DNA from: Pontederia crassipes | Taxonomy: Eukaryota > Streptophyta > Magnoliopsida > Commelinales > Pontederiaceae | DNA length: 64,000 bases | Direction: 5' to 3' | Assembly (NCBI GenBank): GCA_030549335.1 | Contig: CM060193.1 | Coordinates: 43,013,391-43,077,390, forward strand | Part shown: positions 21,204-33,386 of the stretch, piece by piece | Layout of the letters: each line of letters opens with the position of its first letter | How positions within the stretch are numbered: the stretch's first letter is position 1 | The notes under the pieces: generated by a model | The model's database searches: none | Told to the model about the DNA's origin: nothing | What the model saw: the letters and a program-made list of their open reading frames with translations, nothing else | Made by a program: the position numbers and the translations under genes

Positions 21204-22752
21204 ATGTTTGGGTTGAGGGAGTCGTTGCCATCCGGCATGGAGGTGGAGGAGCCGCGACACGGCGACGAGATGAAGAGGAGCAGGAGTCGGAGGAGGAGGA
21301 GGAGGAGCGGAGAAGGAGGCGGCTCTTTTGCGGAATGCTGCAGTCGAGAGGGCCGCGGCTGCTGGAAGCGTCCGCGGTTCGCCGAGGCTTTGGTTTCGGA
21401 GAACGAGGGGACGGGGGCTGGGGGAGACGGAGGGGTGGATTACTTCGACCATCTGCCTGACGACCTCGTCGTTTGCATACTCTGCAAGCTGAGCTCTTCC
21501 GCGACTTGCCCATCTGATCTCATCAGCGCCCTCTCCACGTGCGGTGCCCTCTCCCCCCTTTTGGATTTCGTTGGTCAAACTTGGATCTTTGTGCTTTCTT
21601 CGTCGGGAAAATGTCTGATCTTTGTTATGTTTTTTTTATTCCTGTTCTTATGGGTGGCAGTTGCAAGCGATTCAGCGTTCTGGGTCTGAACCAGATGGTG
21701 CTGGCGAAGGCCTGCCCGAGAGCCCTCGCTGTGAGGGCCAAGAACTGGTCGGACTCCGCCCACCGTTTCCTGAAACGATGCGTGGAGGCTGGAAATTTGG
21801 AAGCCTGCTTCATTTTGGGCATGGTGCGTTTCGCGTTCCTTCGTAGTTTTTTCCCCTTTTCTCGTCGGTTACGAAGAAGCGATGTTATCTTTGTGTTCAA
21901 GGTGTGATCTTTTGGAGGTTGTTGGACTAATTTGATCTCTTTCGGGTGATGTTGCAGATTCGGTTCTATTGTTTGGAGAACAGAGGGGGCGGCGCCTCGC
22001 TCATGGCGAAGGCCGCGATCGGCTCCCACGCGGCCGCGCTCTACTCCTTGGCCATCATCCAGTTCAACGGCAGCGGGGGCACCAAGAACGACAAGGACCT
22101 CCGCGCTGGCGTCGCACTCTGCGCCCGCGCGGCATGCCTACGCCACATTGACGCCCTCCGGGAGCTCGGCCACTGTCTCCAGGACGGCTACGGCGTACGA
22201 AGGAATGTGGCCGAGGGCCGCCGTTTCCTGGTCCAAGCCAACGCCAGGGAGCTCGCGTCGGTACTCCCCTCCGCCGTAGCGGCCGCCGCCTCGTGGCCCG
22301 CTTGGCACAAGCACCACCAGCGGAGCGGCGCGGCGCCGGAGTGTGCCTCCGCGCCGGCGGCGGAGGCCGGTACCCCGGGTCAGCAAGCGCATTCCTCGGG
22401 GTGCTGCCCCTTGCTCAGCGACTATGGCTGGAGCCTTCCGGCACCGGAGCCGCACCCGGCCAACCGGTTCCTGGCCGAGTGGTTCGCGCAGCGAGGAGGC
22501 GCGGAGGCGTTGCCAGAAGGCCTGAGGCTGTGCTCCCACCGGGGGTGCGGTCGCCCGGAGACGCGGCGCCACGAGTTCCGGCGGTGCTCGGTGTGTGGGG
22601 TCGTGAACTACTGCTCCCGGGCCTGCCAAGCGCTCGACTGGAAGCTCTGCCACAAAGCCAAGTGCGCTCCCATGGACCCATGGCCGCTCGAGGGCGTCGC
22701 CGCCGACGCCCCGGCCGTCGACGGTGAGATCGGTGCCGGAGGCATGCAGTAA
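21204..22752 (+). CDS. F-box protein with Sel1-like region and C-terminal MYND zinc finger
   Basis: Three coding exons, 21204-21538, 21661-21823 and 21958-22752, with GT-AG introns of 122 and 134 bp (donors gtgcgg and gtgcgt), give 430 residues. A basic nuclear-type patch (KRSRSRRRRRR, residues 24-34) precedes an F-box at about 79-125 (DYFDHLPDDLVVCILCKLSS). Residues about 150-250 form Sel1/TPR-like helices (YSLAIIQFNGSGGTKNDKDL). The MYND finger is at 358-402 with all expected Cys/His ligands (CSHRGC, CSVCGVVNYCSRACQ, DWKLCHKAKC). Plant relatives (At1g67340, At5g50450 group) are thought to be substrate adaptors of SCF ubiquitin ligases, with MYND as the protein-binding end. The substrate is unknown. 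A second in-frame ATG at 21237 has a better context (ggcATGG) and could be the true start. Exon 3 is strongly GC-rich, as in many monocot genes. Confidence 0.93.
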
Positions 22753-24712
22753 AGAGGGGGGGAGGACTAGGGAGAGTTAATTTCTCTCTTTTTGGTAGTC
22801 TTTTTCACATTTTGTTCTTTTTTTTTGTAAAGTAGGATTCCCCAGTTATTTAAATATTCAGCAAAATTCCCCACTCTGCCATAATTTTAAAGGGTCCATA
22901 TTTAGTGTTACAAAAACCAATGTATGATCTGGTTGGATATCCTTCCAATGGTCAAAGTCTGAGCACTGGACTCCCAATTTCTTTCTATTATCCTCCATTT
23001 TAATCTCCCCTTTTTTCTGTATTTTATTTGTCCAACAGTTGCATCTTAACAGAGAAAAAAAAGAATTTTGATGCAATTATGGCATATCGTATTTTATTTT
23101 CCAATTTGAATGCAATCAAATTGTTCAAAATGGTGGGCGCACTGCACAAATATAATGGTGGAAGAACTTGTGCCAATCTGATCAAGGGATTAATTTTAAT
23201 AAGAGAGAGAGAGAGAGCATCTTTTGCTGTAAACCAGGTGTCATTGAGATTTGAGGGAGAAGGTTTTGAGGAAAGGAAGTGAGGCAATATTATAAAATGT
23301 TTTTTTTTTTTTTTTGGATGTCATTTTGAATCACTAGTAGAGGTGCTGTGTTTGTTGTGTTGGGTGTGCTGTGTGCATGTGGAGTATCACAGAGCACAAG
23401 CTGATTGCACAGCTCTGAGTCATCCATCTGTGCTTGATTTGCTATCATGACATCACCCCAATGCTTTTCACTGTGAATGAGTGGGAGGGTCCCAAATCCA
23501 GAAGAACATGAAGGAATGAATGGACAACAGGGCAATGTATGCCAACTTTGCTTCCTCCATACTTGTCTGCCTCACACACTGTACTCATTTCTATCAGCAT
23601 CATCTCATCTCATCATCTCCAAAGCAGCAGCAATTGAATTTCTGGTTATTGTTTCCCTTTCTTTCTTCTTTCTTCTGCACTACACGTTGTAGTAACTTCC
23701 ATAGACTTCTTCTTTCACGGAGTAACGGATAAAATTCCATGCCTCACTTTTCAAAGATAAGGCTTGTGAAGCAGGACCTTTTTTTATTATTATTTTGTTA
23801 GCTCAGGCAAAGCAAACGCAATCAGTCACCCAGAATAATACAACTCAAAGAACATGAGCAGATATAAAAAAAAAAAGTAGATGGAGCAGCTGCGGAGACA
23901 TTTGGTAGTGGGAGGAGTACCAGGAATCCATGGCACCCCGCCCATCCCACAATCCCAGCACTTTCATCATCTCTAAAATTATATATGTAATTGCGATGAA
24001 AGAGGTATAGAACATTCAGCAGCACCTCAGAGATATGAATATGGACCGAAGAGGTTTAGATTCATTAAACTTGTTAACAGCAACACTTAGCAGCAGCAGC
24101 AACAACAACAAAATATTCCCCAGCAACAAAATCTAAAGCAATTTTGTTCTTTCCGAATATTCCAACTTTATTTTTCCTCTTCTTCTTGCATGTTTTGGCG
24201 CCTGTAAAGTTATTGCCTGTCAAAACATTTAAAAGAAAAAGAAGAGGAAAAGAAAAGAAAAAAAAGAAGAAAATTGAGACGCAGCAGCAAAATGCAATGC
24301 CCTCATCTTATCTTGAATCTTTTGAAACCAATGACACTAAGCAAGTGGTGTCCTTTCCTTCTGATGCTGCGTGCACTCACTGTGGTGACTCGGGAGCACA
24401 CAGAGATCGCAATTTCTGTTCTCTTATCTTTATTAGTTCCTTGAATTGAATTAGTAGTACAAATAAACTATGTATTTGAAGGGAAGGGATATGGAAAAGG
24501 ATGATGGGGGTGTGGGGGCGATGAAATGAAGAGGGAGAGAGATGCAGAATTGCAGATGAAACAAAAGATGATGTTGGCCAAAGGCAAAGGCAGCTTGGTT
24601 TGGTGTGCGTAAGTTCACGGGGATGGATGGGAATGGGGCAGGGGGATGGAGATGAGTAGCATGCACGAGCACTGACCCGACTGACTGAGCGACTGACGCC
24701 AACTGCCCTTCT

Positions 24713-24747
<35 letters not shown>

Positions 24748-25249
24748 TTTTTTTTTTCCTTCATTTTTTTCTTTCATGTCTTGGATGCTCTCCTTCTCTC
24801 CTTCTTATGGGATAGTGTTGTTGCTAGAACAAAATTATAATACTATAGCCTAAAAAAATAGGAACTGTGGATATTTTGATTTTGTAACGGATGATATCAT
24901 AATGATTTTTAAAAGAAAAAGAAATTTTACTATTCTGAAATTTTGTCCAAATGAGTCAAAATACATATATTCGATGAGGGCCTTAGATGGTCATCTTCCT
25001 AAAGTAATCATCATTTTGTGGGGTGGGGGAAGAAGTCAGAAAGTTTGGAATAATATTAGCAACGTCATAACAGTTATTAAGAGTACAATTAGAAATATGC
25101 CCGTGATGATGTGGGTGAGTGTCCGAGTTAGTGCATAAGTGCACATTTAGCATAGGTTTGCATGCTTTAGTGCACAGGTCTTTAGTTTCAAGGTGGAGTG
25201 TGCACAAGAAATAGCACCATTAGAAACACAAAACGGAGTATAGTTAATA
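22753..25249. other. 3' flank of the F-box gene and intergenic DNA
   Basis: There is no clear AATAAA close to the stop codon; TTTGT/TTTTTGTAA stretches at 22800-22835 may serve in 3' processing. The rest holds a GA run (23203-23217), AG/CAG-type runs (24085-24125, 24240-24270) and the poly-C tract at 24714, with no frame resembling a protein. Confidence 0.45.
24714..24747. repeat. poly-C tract, 34 nt
   Basis: A pure run of C followed by a T run. Homopolymers of this length are rare and error-prone in assemblies. Confidence 0.9.
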
Positions 25250-27117
25250 ATCATAGTGTCACATTAGCATCAACTCTGCATCACTCGCTCTGTGATGCAA
25301 GTGTTTCGGCGCCTATAGCATCATGCTGGCACCAACAAAAAAAGACGATGCTACTAGCGTAGTCGTCGATGCTACAAGGACGCTATAATGACATTGGCTA
25401 TTGAGAGGACAAAATGCATTTAGCATCGACGTAAAGTGATGCTAAGGACGTCATATTAATGACAATGTGTCACTTAAATGTGGCACTACAGAGACACTAT
25501 TAAAATGTTAAAATCATTGTCACCACCGCCTTTTGTATTATAAGTTTTGGCGCTAGTTTGACTTCAAAGCAGCGCTGGACTGAGCCGAGATGTCGACACC
25601 ACCGTGGCGCAATGTCATATCAGAATCCAATTCTGTTGCGTCACTAATGTGGCGCTAATGTCTCGCTAAATACAATATGATTATCACGACACTAATGTAT
25701 CACTAATGTGACGTTAATTACGATACATCTTGCCCCTAGTACACTTCTATTCTTTTCTTCCCTTCCCGTATAATTTATAATGCATTCTCGACATCCATAA
25801 CAATGTAAACAAAGCAATTACAATGCATTAAAATAAAACTAATAACATCACAAAAAGTTAATAATATAAACATTATCACTACAAAATCATCGACGTTCCA
25901 AAATTCTAATCATGTCCACAGTCACAAAAGTTTCTACCCTCCTAGATCATTATCGTCATCGACGTCATTCTTAACATTCGATAATAACGTACATGACCCT
26001 GAAGCTCATAGTGTTTGGTTCAAAGCTGGATGATGGTCAAAGTAGTTTGCAAGAGTGGACCGAGCTGCTCAGCAATGGGTCCCCTAATACTATTCAATAT
26101 CAGCTCAAGTGCCACGGATAAACTCAAAGTGGATAAGTCATCAACATATCCTCCGGTCTTCTTAGATACCTGAGCGATTGTTTCTAATCCTCTCATATAT
26201 CCGCCTCGTGTGCCAGCCACCTCTTCCCAAACAACATCTCCTACAAAATAGATAAGTTTTATAATAATATAAAGTGTTATATAATATTAAAAATATTACT
26301 TGATGACTGAATACTAGAATCATCTTTGTATTTCTCGATCGTCTTTGCATTATATGCTTCCTAAAAGATTTAAACATTACAAAATTGAGTATTTTTGTTA
26401 GACTAATTCAAACAACTAAATTAAAAAGTAATGAGACTTATCAAGACTCTACGAGCACTAGGAGTTATTAAGTCTTTTTGTTCTTATACGTAGTTTGGTA
26501 GACCACACAAAAATTGAAAGGATTACTTCTTTCTCCTCGTGCAACAAAATAATAATTAATATACATCTATGAACACAATTATAATTAATATTCATTCAAC
26601 TTATTAATTAAACTTTAGTATAGGAAACAAGTGTTTTTTTTTAACTAGGGCCACATTAGGGTCACAATAGTGATGCACAAACTTTAGCGCAACATTAGAG
26701 TCACATTCGCATCGCCAAAATGCACACCTACATATTTAGCGCCAACATACGTCGACGCCATGATAGAGTTGAACTTGGCGCAAAGGCAAGGACAATGCAG
26801 TGTCGACATAGCGTCATAAAACCCCGCAACATTGATTTAAACACTTTAGTGTCACCATTTGCTAACTCTAAGGTGACACTACCATTTACCGCACATTTTC
26901 CATTTTGTTCTCGCAAATAATAAAGACTTAGTAGCACTGAGTGAGCGTCAACTTTGACATCGACCAAGCAACACTAATTTAATGCTATGGAGAGGCAAAT
27001 AATGTTTCACACATTTGGACTCTACTACGTCGTTGTTTTGGTTTTGGTTGCGTCAATTTATTGTATCCATTATTGCGACGCTAATTCGCATGGCTATTTG
27101 ACAGTTTTCTTTTAGTG
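25250..27117. mobile_element. decayed CACTA (En/Spm-like) element
   Basis: The right end reads gttttcttttagtg, the inverse of a CACTA-type terminus, ending at 27117. Both flanks of the interior (25250-25740 and 26640-27115) are packed with short related phrases such as gcgacgctaat, gtcacattag and tagcgtcac in both orientations, as in CACTA subterminal regions. A transposase-like exon remnant lies between. No matching left terminus was found, so the left edge is approximate. Confidence 0.6.
26020..26375 (-). pseudogene. En/Spm-like transposon protein remnant (TNP1-like C-terminal part)
   Basis: Two minus-strand exon-like stretches. 26301-26353 reads EAYNAKTIEKYKDDSSIQSS. After a possible intron ending ttttgtag, 26020-26247 reads VVWEEVAGTRGGYMRGLETI and continues to ELILNSIRGPIAEQLGPLL and a stop. 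The R-GY-x-RG-L phrase followed by a Q-rich tail is the pattern of the plant transposase Ptta/En/Spm C-terminal family. The rest of the protein is missing. It belongs to the CACTA element around it. Confidence 0.5.
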
Positions 27118-27559
27118 GGTGCAAAAGGCTTCCATTGAAATGATGGGTATGGGATCCTTGGGGTTGAGGAATGAGTAGGCGAAGAGAGTAGTGGGGAGAG
27201 AGAGAGAGAGAGAGACAAAAGTAGAAGGAGAGAACAATGTACGACTATTGCATATTTGTAATGTGTCGTTAGTGCATGTGTCAAGGCCGTCTTGATGATT
27301 GCGCATGGTAATAAAAAAATTTGTCATTTTGTAGACCCCAGATAGCCTATAATAATTTTTTTGAATATAGACAAGAGAGTACCCTTTGATTGTTGAGCCA
27401 ATTATGCATCCTCTTAAACCCAAAGGCTTATGTCTCACAAGTGAATATATTACAAGGAGTAACCCTTGATTGTAGAATGTTACAAAACACCGAAAAAGTG
27501 GAAATTGATCTCATTTGCCAATATGCAAGTTTGTAGGATGGATCAACATCCAAGTTACG

Positions 27560-28662
27560 ACCAAGGATAAGATCCATTGTATGGAGTTTGTAATGAAGCA
27601 ACTTCCAGAGGTGTATTCCGATTGAAACCAAAATTTTCAATATTTTTAACCACCGCTTCTATCCATGATGATTTTTATGATAATTTTTCATTAGCTTGTT
27701 CACGAGCATCCAACACTTATACCCACACATCATCATTGGTTGAAACAAGAACATCGATAGTGATAATAGCTTGGCATAACGTGTTGCCAAAGTAGAAAGA
27801 AAGTGTTGTAAGATTCTATTCATTTTTCTATCGAAGAACATTGGCGGTTAGTGTTCAACGGGAGCATTAATATTTATGGTTAGGAATTTTTTTCGAAGGG
27901 GTGATGAAAATCCATGGGTAAGATAGGATTGAGGTGTAATGTCTAAACCCTACATTCTTCATGAGACCTAGGCAGAAGTCAGTGTAGTGTTGGCAATAAG
28001 GCATAATGACCAAGTAATTCTTTCCATAGGAATAGGGCCTGTTAAGGGTGGATTGAAACAGAATTAGCTAGACCAAGACAAGTCCCATTTGTTTAGGACA
28101 TCCATGAAAGATGTTATAGGCAATATTTCTAATGTCAAGGCCACCGTTGGGACCCAAAGGAAGCTACGAGAGATATTTTCATGTGATTCAATTATATTCA
28201 AAACTAATTAGCATAAGTGTGATTCTACTAGCCATACTAACAACTTTCTAACTCCAATCCAAATAATATGGGGAGGCATGAACAGTTAGAAATGTCTAGC
28301 TATTTGAAGGAATGCATTTGTGTGATATTAGTGTCCCAAGATAGGTGAATAGAAAAGAGTTAGCATGAAGTCCCAATATGTTTGTAATGCACATTAAGCG
28401 GTAGGGATTTAGAGAGGTAGGCATCTGATTAGTTTGTGTTTATTTTAGATTTGTTTGATGTCTAAATACTTTGAGGAAGTCACAATTTTTTTACAATTTG
28501 TCTTTATGGCGGCAAGGCAAATAAGCATGTCATTAGCGTAAAGCAAGTTGTTTATAGTAAAGAAGCATAGAGTAAAGGGAGTAGTGGTGTGCAATTAGAC
28601 CTATTGGTTGATTAAGGAGAGAACTTGGGCAGTGAGGACGAAGAGGTATGGGGACATGGGGT
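27560..28662 (-). mobile_element. LINE (L1-type), 3' part of the reverse transcriptase and downstream, antisense
   Basis: Minus-strand frames show MSPYLFVLTAQVLSLI just before the inserted LTR, then LLYANDMLICLA (the YADD catalytic box with D changed to N), then FLFTYLGTLIS and MASRITLM, in L1 order. Stops and frameshifts are frequent, so the element is dead. Its left end is not defined. It continues on the other side of the solo LTR at 30044. Confidence 0.72.
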
Positions 28663-30043
28663 TGTTGGAACAATTTTTTTATGCCATAACTATTTATATC
28701 TTGATGATACAAGCCTCAACTAACGAGTTATATTTAAAGTACGAAAAAGGTATAAGTAGGAATGAATTATTTTATGCACTGAAATTGAAATCAATATTTG
28801 AATATATTTTTATTCATATCTGAACTAACATTGAATATGAAAGTTAAAGATAATCCTGTTATCTTTATAACAAATAAAAAAATCATTTCATTTCGATAAT
28901 TGTGCAAAAGATATGTTTAAAATTGTGTAAGGTGGTCGAATACTCGATTTCTAATCGACCGGTCAAGAGGAGCAGTCCACCAGCCAACAAGGAAAATGCA
29001 GGAATCAAACTATATTTGAAGACCGATCAACCGGTTGGAGCCAATGATCGATCGGTGACACAAAAAATGGTGAATGGTCGACCGATGGGTGAAAAAGTAT
29101 GACCAACCCATCGATAAAAAAAGTGTGAAACTTGTTCGAACTCTCCAACGATCATATTTTCAAACGTAAGAAGGAGTGGTCGACCATTGGGTGAAAAGGT
29201 GTGACTAATCCATCGATAAAAATGTGAAACTCATCAGGATCCTCCAATGGTCATATGTTTTAAACGTTCAAAATGAGTGGTCGATCGGTGGGCAGAGCGG
29301 TCGATCGGCCTACATACAAAATGTACTCTAATAGCTATTTTTTTGTCAAATCAAGGACAATAGTCATATTAGCCCAAGAGGCCTATAAAATAGGTCAAAG
29401 GGTGCAAAATCAATCAAGAAGTCAAGAGAAACACCACACATCAAAAGAAAATCATTTCTTAAATATCTTGATTCATATTATTGTATCTTCTTTTCTTTCT
29501 CTCTTCTCTTAATGTGAGCTTGATATTATAAAAGAGAGATTTTTTTTTTTTTGAGATTTGGTTGTCTGTTCCTATGTAGAAGTGGTTTTATGGGGAAAAG
29601 ATTAAAAGTGCTCTTTTATAAAAGATGTGTGCCTACCTCGTGACCAAAGCATTGGTGGGTGAAAGCTCCCTAAGAGGAGAGGTGTGCCTTACCTATCAAA
29701 CTGAAGAAAAGATTATTGCAAAGGGTTTCTTTCTTACCCCGTTTAGAATGAAAAAAAAGTTAGTGAAATCTCTGGTGATCTAAAGGTCGAGATGTCAGAG
29801 CGGAGACGTAGGTCAAGACGTGGCCAAACCTCACTTCTTGTGTTTGAGCTATTTCCCTGTCACCTTCCTACACCATTATGCATTTAATTTGATTGTTATT
29901 ATATTGATTTAAAGTTTAATAAATTGATTTTAAACTTTCATGATGTTTTTTGTGAAATCAAATTTTTAGTTCAACACCAATTCATCCAACACCCCCACCC
30001 CCCTCAACACATATACACCCTCTTGGTGCCTTGGGATCCAACA
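28663..30043 (+). mobile_element. solo LTR, Ty1/copia type, 1381 bp, inserted into the LINE
   Basis: It starts TGTTGGAAC and ends GGATCCAACA, giving terminal tgttgga/tccaaca inverted ends. The flanking tgggt (30044-30048) matches tggggt on the left apart from one extra g. The interior has features of plant copia LTRs: gtgtgcctacctcgtga, aagattattgcaaagg, and a C-rich block before the end. Repeated ggtcgaccgat-like motifs occupy 28930-29310. On both sides the antisense LINE reverse transcriptase continues, so the LTR is younger than the LINE. Confidence 0.82.
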
Positions 30044-31130
30044 TGGGTCGCCCTAGAGTAATCCCCTATGTCTTTTGAAAGAGTTGGAGATTGAGCCATT
30101 CATGTGAAGCTTGGAGACCTTATACCCAATAATATCCATGATATGAATTTCAAGGGAAAATACATGAGCTAGAGTATGTGATCAACCGCTTGCCATGAAA
30201 CATGATCGAAAGCCTTCTCAAAGTCTCTTTTATAATCACGTGCTTCTGGTGAGCATGGTTCGCTTGTGCTATCATCATATTATCTTGAATGAAGCAGCCT
30301 TGAATAAAGGCATATTGAGATTTGTTAATGACCTATGAGAGTGTCAGGCAAAGCCGGCTAACTAGAATTTTGATGACCAACCTGTAAATGACATTATAGA
30401 GTGATGTCAAATGATAATTGCCAACGGGTTTGGGTTTTTTTATTTTAGGTTTGAAAATATGGTATGTGTCATATGAGAGAAAGATGTTATTTGTGAAGAA
30501 CTTATGAATAAAAAAAGTGATATTTGTCCAACAATCCATATAGATGTGGAAAAATTTAATGGTTAATCCATCGGGACGACATTTTTCCTGGAGGCATACT
30601 CGACATGCACGATTAAAACTTGTTAGGATTGACTATGGTGCTAAAAATAGCCATCAATTCGGATTTATAGGTGGAAAAGAATGCTAATTATTTATAAGGA
30701 CTAAAGGACTAGTGTTTGGCTCCCATAGTCCACAATAGTGTTCCACAAAATCCTTCGAGATTGAGGCATCAATAGTGTGAGAGGCACCAATGATATCAAG
30801 GATGGTGATGATGTGACAAATGATACTACTAAGGTGAAAGAATCTAAAGATTGCCATAGATAGCTAGTTCTCTCGGGCTTCACTCCATGATCTTATATTA
30901 AATTTGTAGAGGATTGCAGCATCATAGTGATAAATCAATTTGAGGATCCCAACTTAGCGTGAGAGTCCTTGAATTTTATCCTTGGACTCATGGTCTCTAA
31001 TTCGTTCAGCATCCATTGTGAATTAGATTCTAATTTTACCATTTTGTCATGGTTCCAACTTTGTGTATAATTTTTTTATATCGTTTAAGGCTTGAGGGAT
31101 GGTCCGCTATGGAGTGTTGAGATAGCAACA
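30044..31130 (-). mobile_element. LINE (L1-type), 5' part of the reverse transcriptase, antisense
   Basis: Minus-strand frames spell KPVGNYHLTSLYNVIYRLVI then KILVSRL (fingers/palm start), VINKSQYAFIQGCFIQDNMM and, next to the LTR, LHMNGSISNSFKRHRG: the usual L1 reverse-transcriptase order. Upstream (30700-30890) is the weakly conserved linker toward the endonuclease. The frames are broken. The 5' end is not visible. Confidence 0.75.
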
Positions 31131-31484
31131 TCGCTTCACGATGTCTTATGATTCTTATTATATTGTATCCAGAAATCTTCATACTTAAATGGGAATGACT
31201 TATGAACCTATCTAGATGTCTTGAATAATAGCGGATAGTTTTCCAATGTACTTTGGATGAGGATGTTAAGCAGGGTGGATGGAAAGGTTGTGAGCCAATG
31301 ATAGCATGCCATTGTCATGAACCTATCTAGTGTACAATAGGCTCTACTTAGGCCTCTATAATTATTATACTAGGTGAACTTTTAGTCAGATAGAGAGATA
31401 TCCATGAGTCCCTATTTATGAATCAAGTTCTATAATTATTATACATGCATAGATTTTACTACTGATATATATATATATATATAT
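31131..31484. other. intergenic DNA, nothing recognised
   Basis: Possibly eroded LINE 5' sequence; it ends in a TA microsatellite at 31464-31484. Confidence 0.4.
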
Positions 31485-32380
31485 GAGGAAAATTAGTGTT
31501 AGATTAGATATTTTGATCTCACCATCAAATTAGTGAATCTCGACCGTTATAATCATCTGATGCATGCATCAACGATCCACATCTCATAAGTCTGAATCGG
31601 GCATTCTAGAAAAAAATTGAACAAGCGCCTGCCCCATCTCCCAATCTGTGCCTTGCCAAGTGAAAGGAGTCATGGCGTCCGACGCCTGATGCCCGGTGAC
31701 CGACACCTAATGCTCGGCGGCTGACGCTTGATGCTCGACGATCAAAGCTTTGACACCCCACATGCCTGGCGATTGATGCATGATGTCCGACGCCCGAAGC
31801 TCGACGTTTGACACCCCTGATGCCTGGCGACCGATGCCCGACGCCCAACGCCCGAAGCCCATGATGCCGGGTGACATTGTCCGCTTGAGAGGGAGATCGA
31901 CGAGAGCGTCGAGCTAGCGATGACGACACTCCACCTACAATAACACCAGATCATCATCGTCCATAACTCCGTCATATCCTTCGCCACCACCATCGCATCC
32001 AGTGTCCCCAATGTCGATGTCGACGATGAATCCATTTAGTCTTCCCCTCCCTCACCTTCCCCAATCATTATTTCATCGTCATTCCACACCCTATACTTTG
32101 AGAATCCCAATCACCAAGGCCACATGATCGCCATCAATGCCTGGAGATCTTTGCAATGACTCATGTCGATAAGATGATCAGGAAGCTGAAGAGGAAAGAG
32201 GGGAGATCGACTTGGGCGGGGGGGTGCTGAGCCTGATTTTTTTTCATCTAAATCCAGTTCAACTAAAATATTTCAATCTTCATTATCTTGACTGTTGATG
32301 TGTGCATCATATGATTATAATGATCGAGATTCTGATTTGAGGGTGAGATCAAAATCTTTGATCTAACACTAATTTCCCTC
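31485..32380. mobile_element. long-TIR element with captured GC-rich interior
   Basis: The left end reads gaggaaaattagtgttagat and the inverted right end gagggaaattagtgttagat. The match runs about 90 bp through gattttgatctcacc and gtataatcat-like blocks. The flanks are TA-rich microsatellite, so the target duplication cannot be read. The interior (31610-32220) is CpG-rich with a degenerate 21-bp repeat. No transposase is present. The layout resembles the gene-capturing elements at 2191 and 18309, but the ends are different. Confidence 0.65.
31678..31880. repeat. degenerate 21-bp minisatellite
   Basis: Successive units of the type gacgcctgatgcccggtgac at 31680, 31701 and 31722 are followed by more worn units up to about 31880. 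The minus strand translates as repeated RALGVGH/RASGVGH-like heptads, an effect of the repeat rather than evidence of a gene. Confidence 0.65.
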
Positions 32381-32924
32381 TCTCTATCTATATATATATT
32401 CTCAACGTCTATCATATCATCTATGGCTTAAATCTATTCATTCGCACTTAACTATGTTTTGCCTCCTCTTCAATCTCCTCACCCACTGCGATAGGCGAAA
32501 GCATTTCATCATATGAGCTCGTGGAGAATATGAGGGAGAGCATCTACCTCACCAATGGGGAGTACCTGGGTCCTTCATCGTTGTAGACCTCTCCTCCTTT
32601 GTTGTGCATGATGAAAGAAGATGTGTTTTCTGTCATCATCTCCTCCCTTCATAGTGTTGCCTCGACCAACGCATACACTACAATGATGAGGGCGGATGAG
32701 ATTCTAGCATCACTACAATGGCCGGAGTTCCATCCCTTTTAATGGTTCGGGAAACACACACAAGAGAGCAGTAGGGCACAAAGAAATCACATAGCACAAG
32801 GAGATGAAGTAGATTGGGGATTTGGAGAGAAAAATGATACATGTTAGCCATCATTATAAAATGAACGGTTCCTATTACTTCGTATCTCTGCGTATTTTTT
32901 ACTGCTACGTAGGTCGTTAAACAT

Positions 32925-32975
<51 letters not shown>

Positions 32976-33352
32976 AGGCTAAAATGTACTCCACATAACT
33001 TTTTTTTGTAAATCTGTATGTAACTGTTTATGTCAAATAAACTTTTTTCAGTGATAAAAAGTTTCTTTATTGCCAAACATCTAAGAAAAATCTTCAAGAC
33101 TATTTTTCCTGGAATAAAAAATTGAGACAAACTCCACTCCGTTTGTTTTGTCCGTAGTAGCTGCATTTTGTTTTATTTCCAACACTTTGGAATTCTCTTC
33201 TTCAAAATGTTTTAATAAAGCTGGATCAATGCAGATGTAAGTAGTTGTCTGCCAACCCTGAGTCGTTCGCTAATAAATTTCAATAGAGAGGTCGATTGCG
33301 ATCGCAATCTAATAATTTAGATTTGAGTTCCAGAAAGAATCCAAAGTTGTCT

Positions 33353-33386
<34 letters not shown>

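Noticed and set aside
22138..22653. 171-codon minus frame opposite the F-box gene
   Set aside because: Shadow frame caused by the high GC of exon 3; no protein resemblance.
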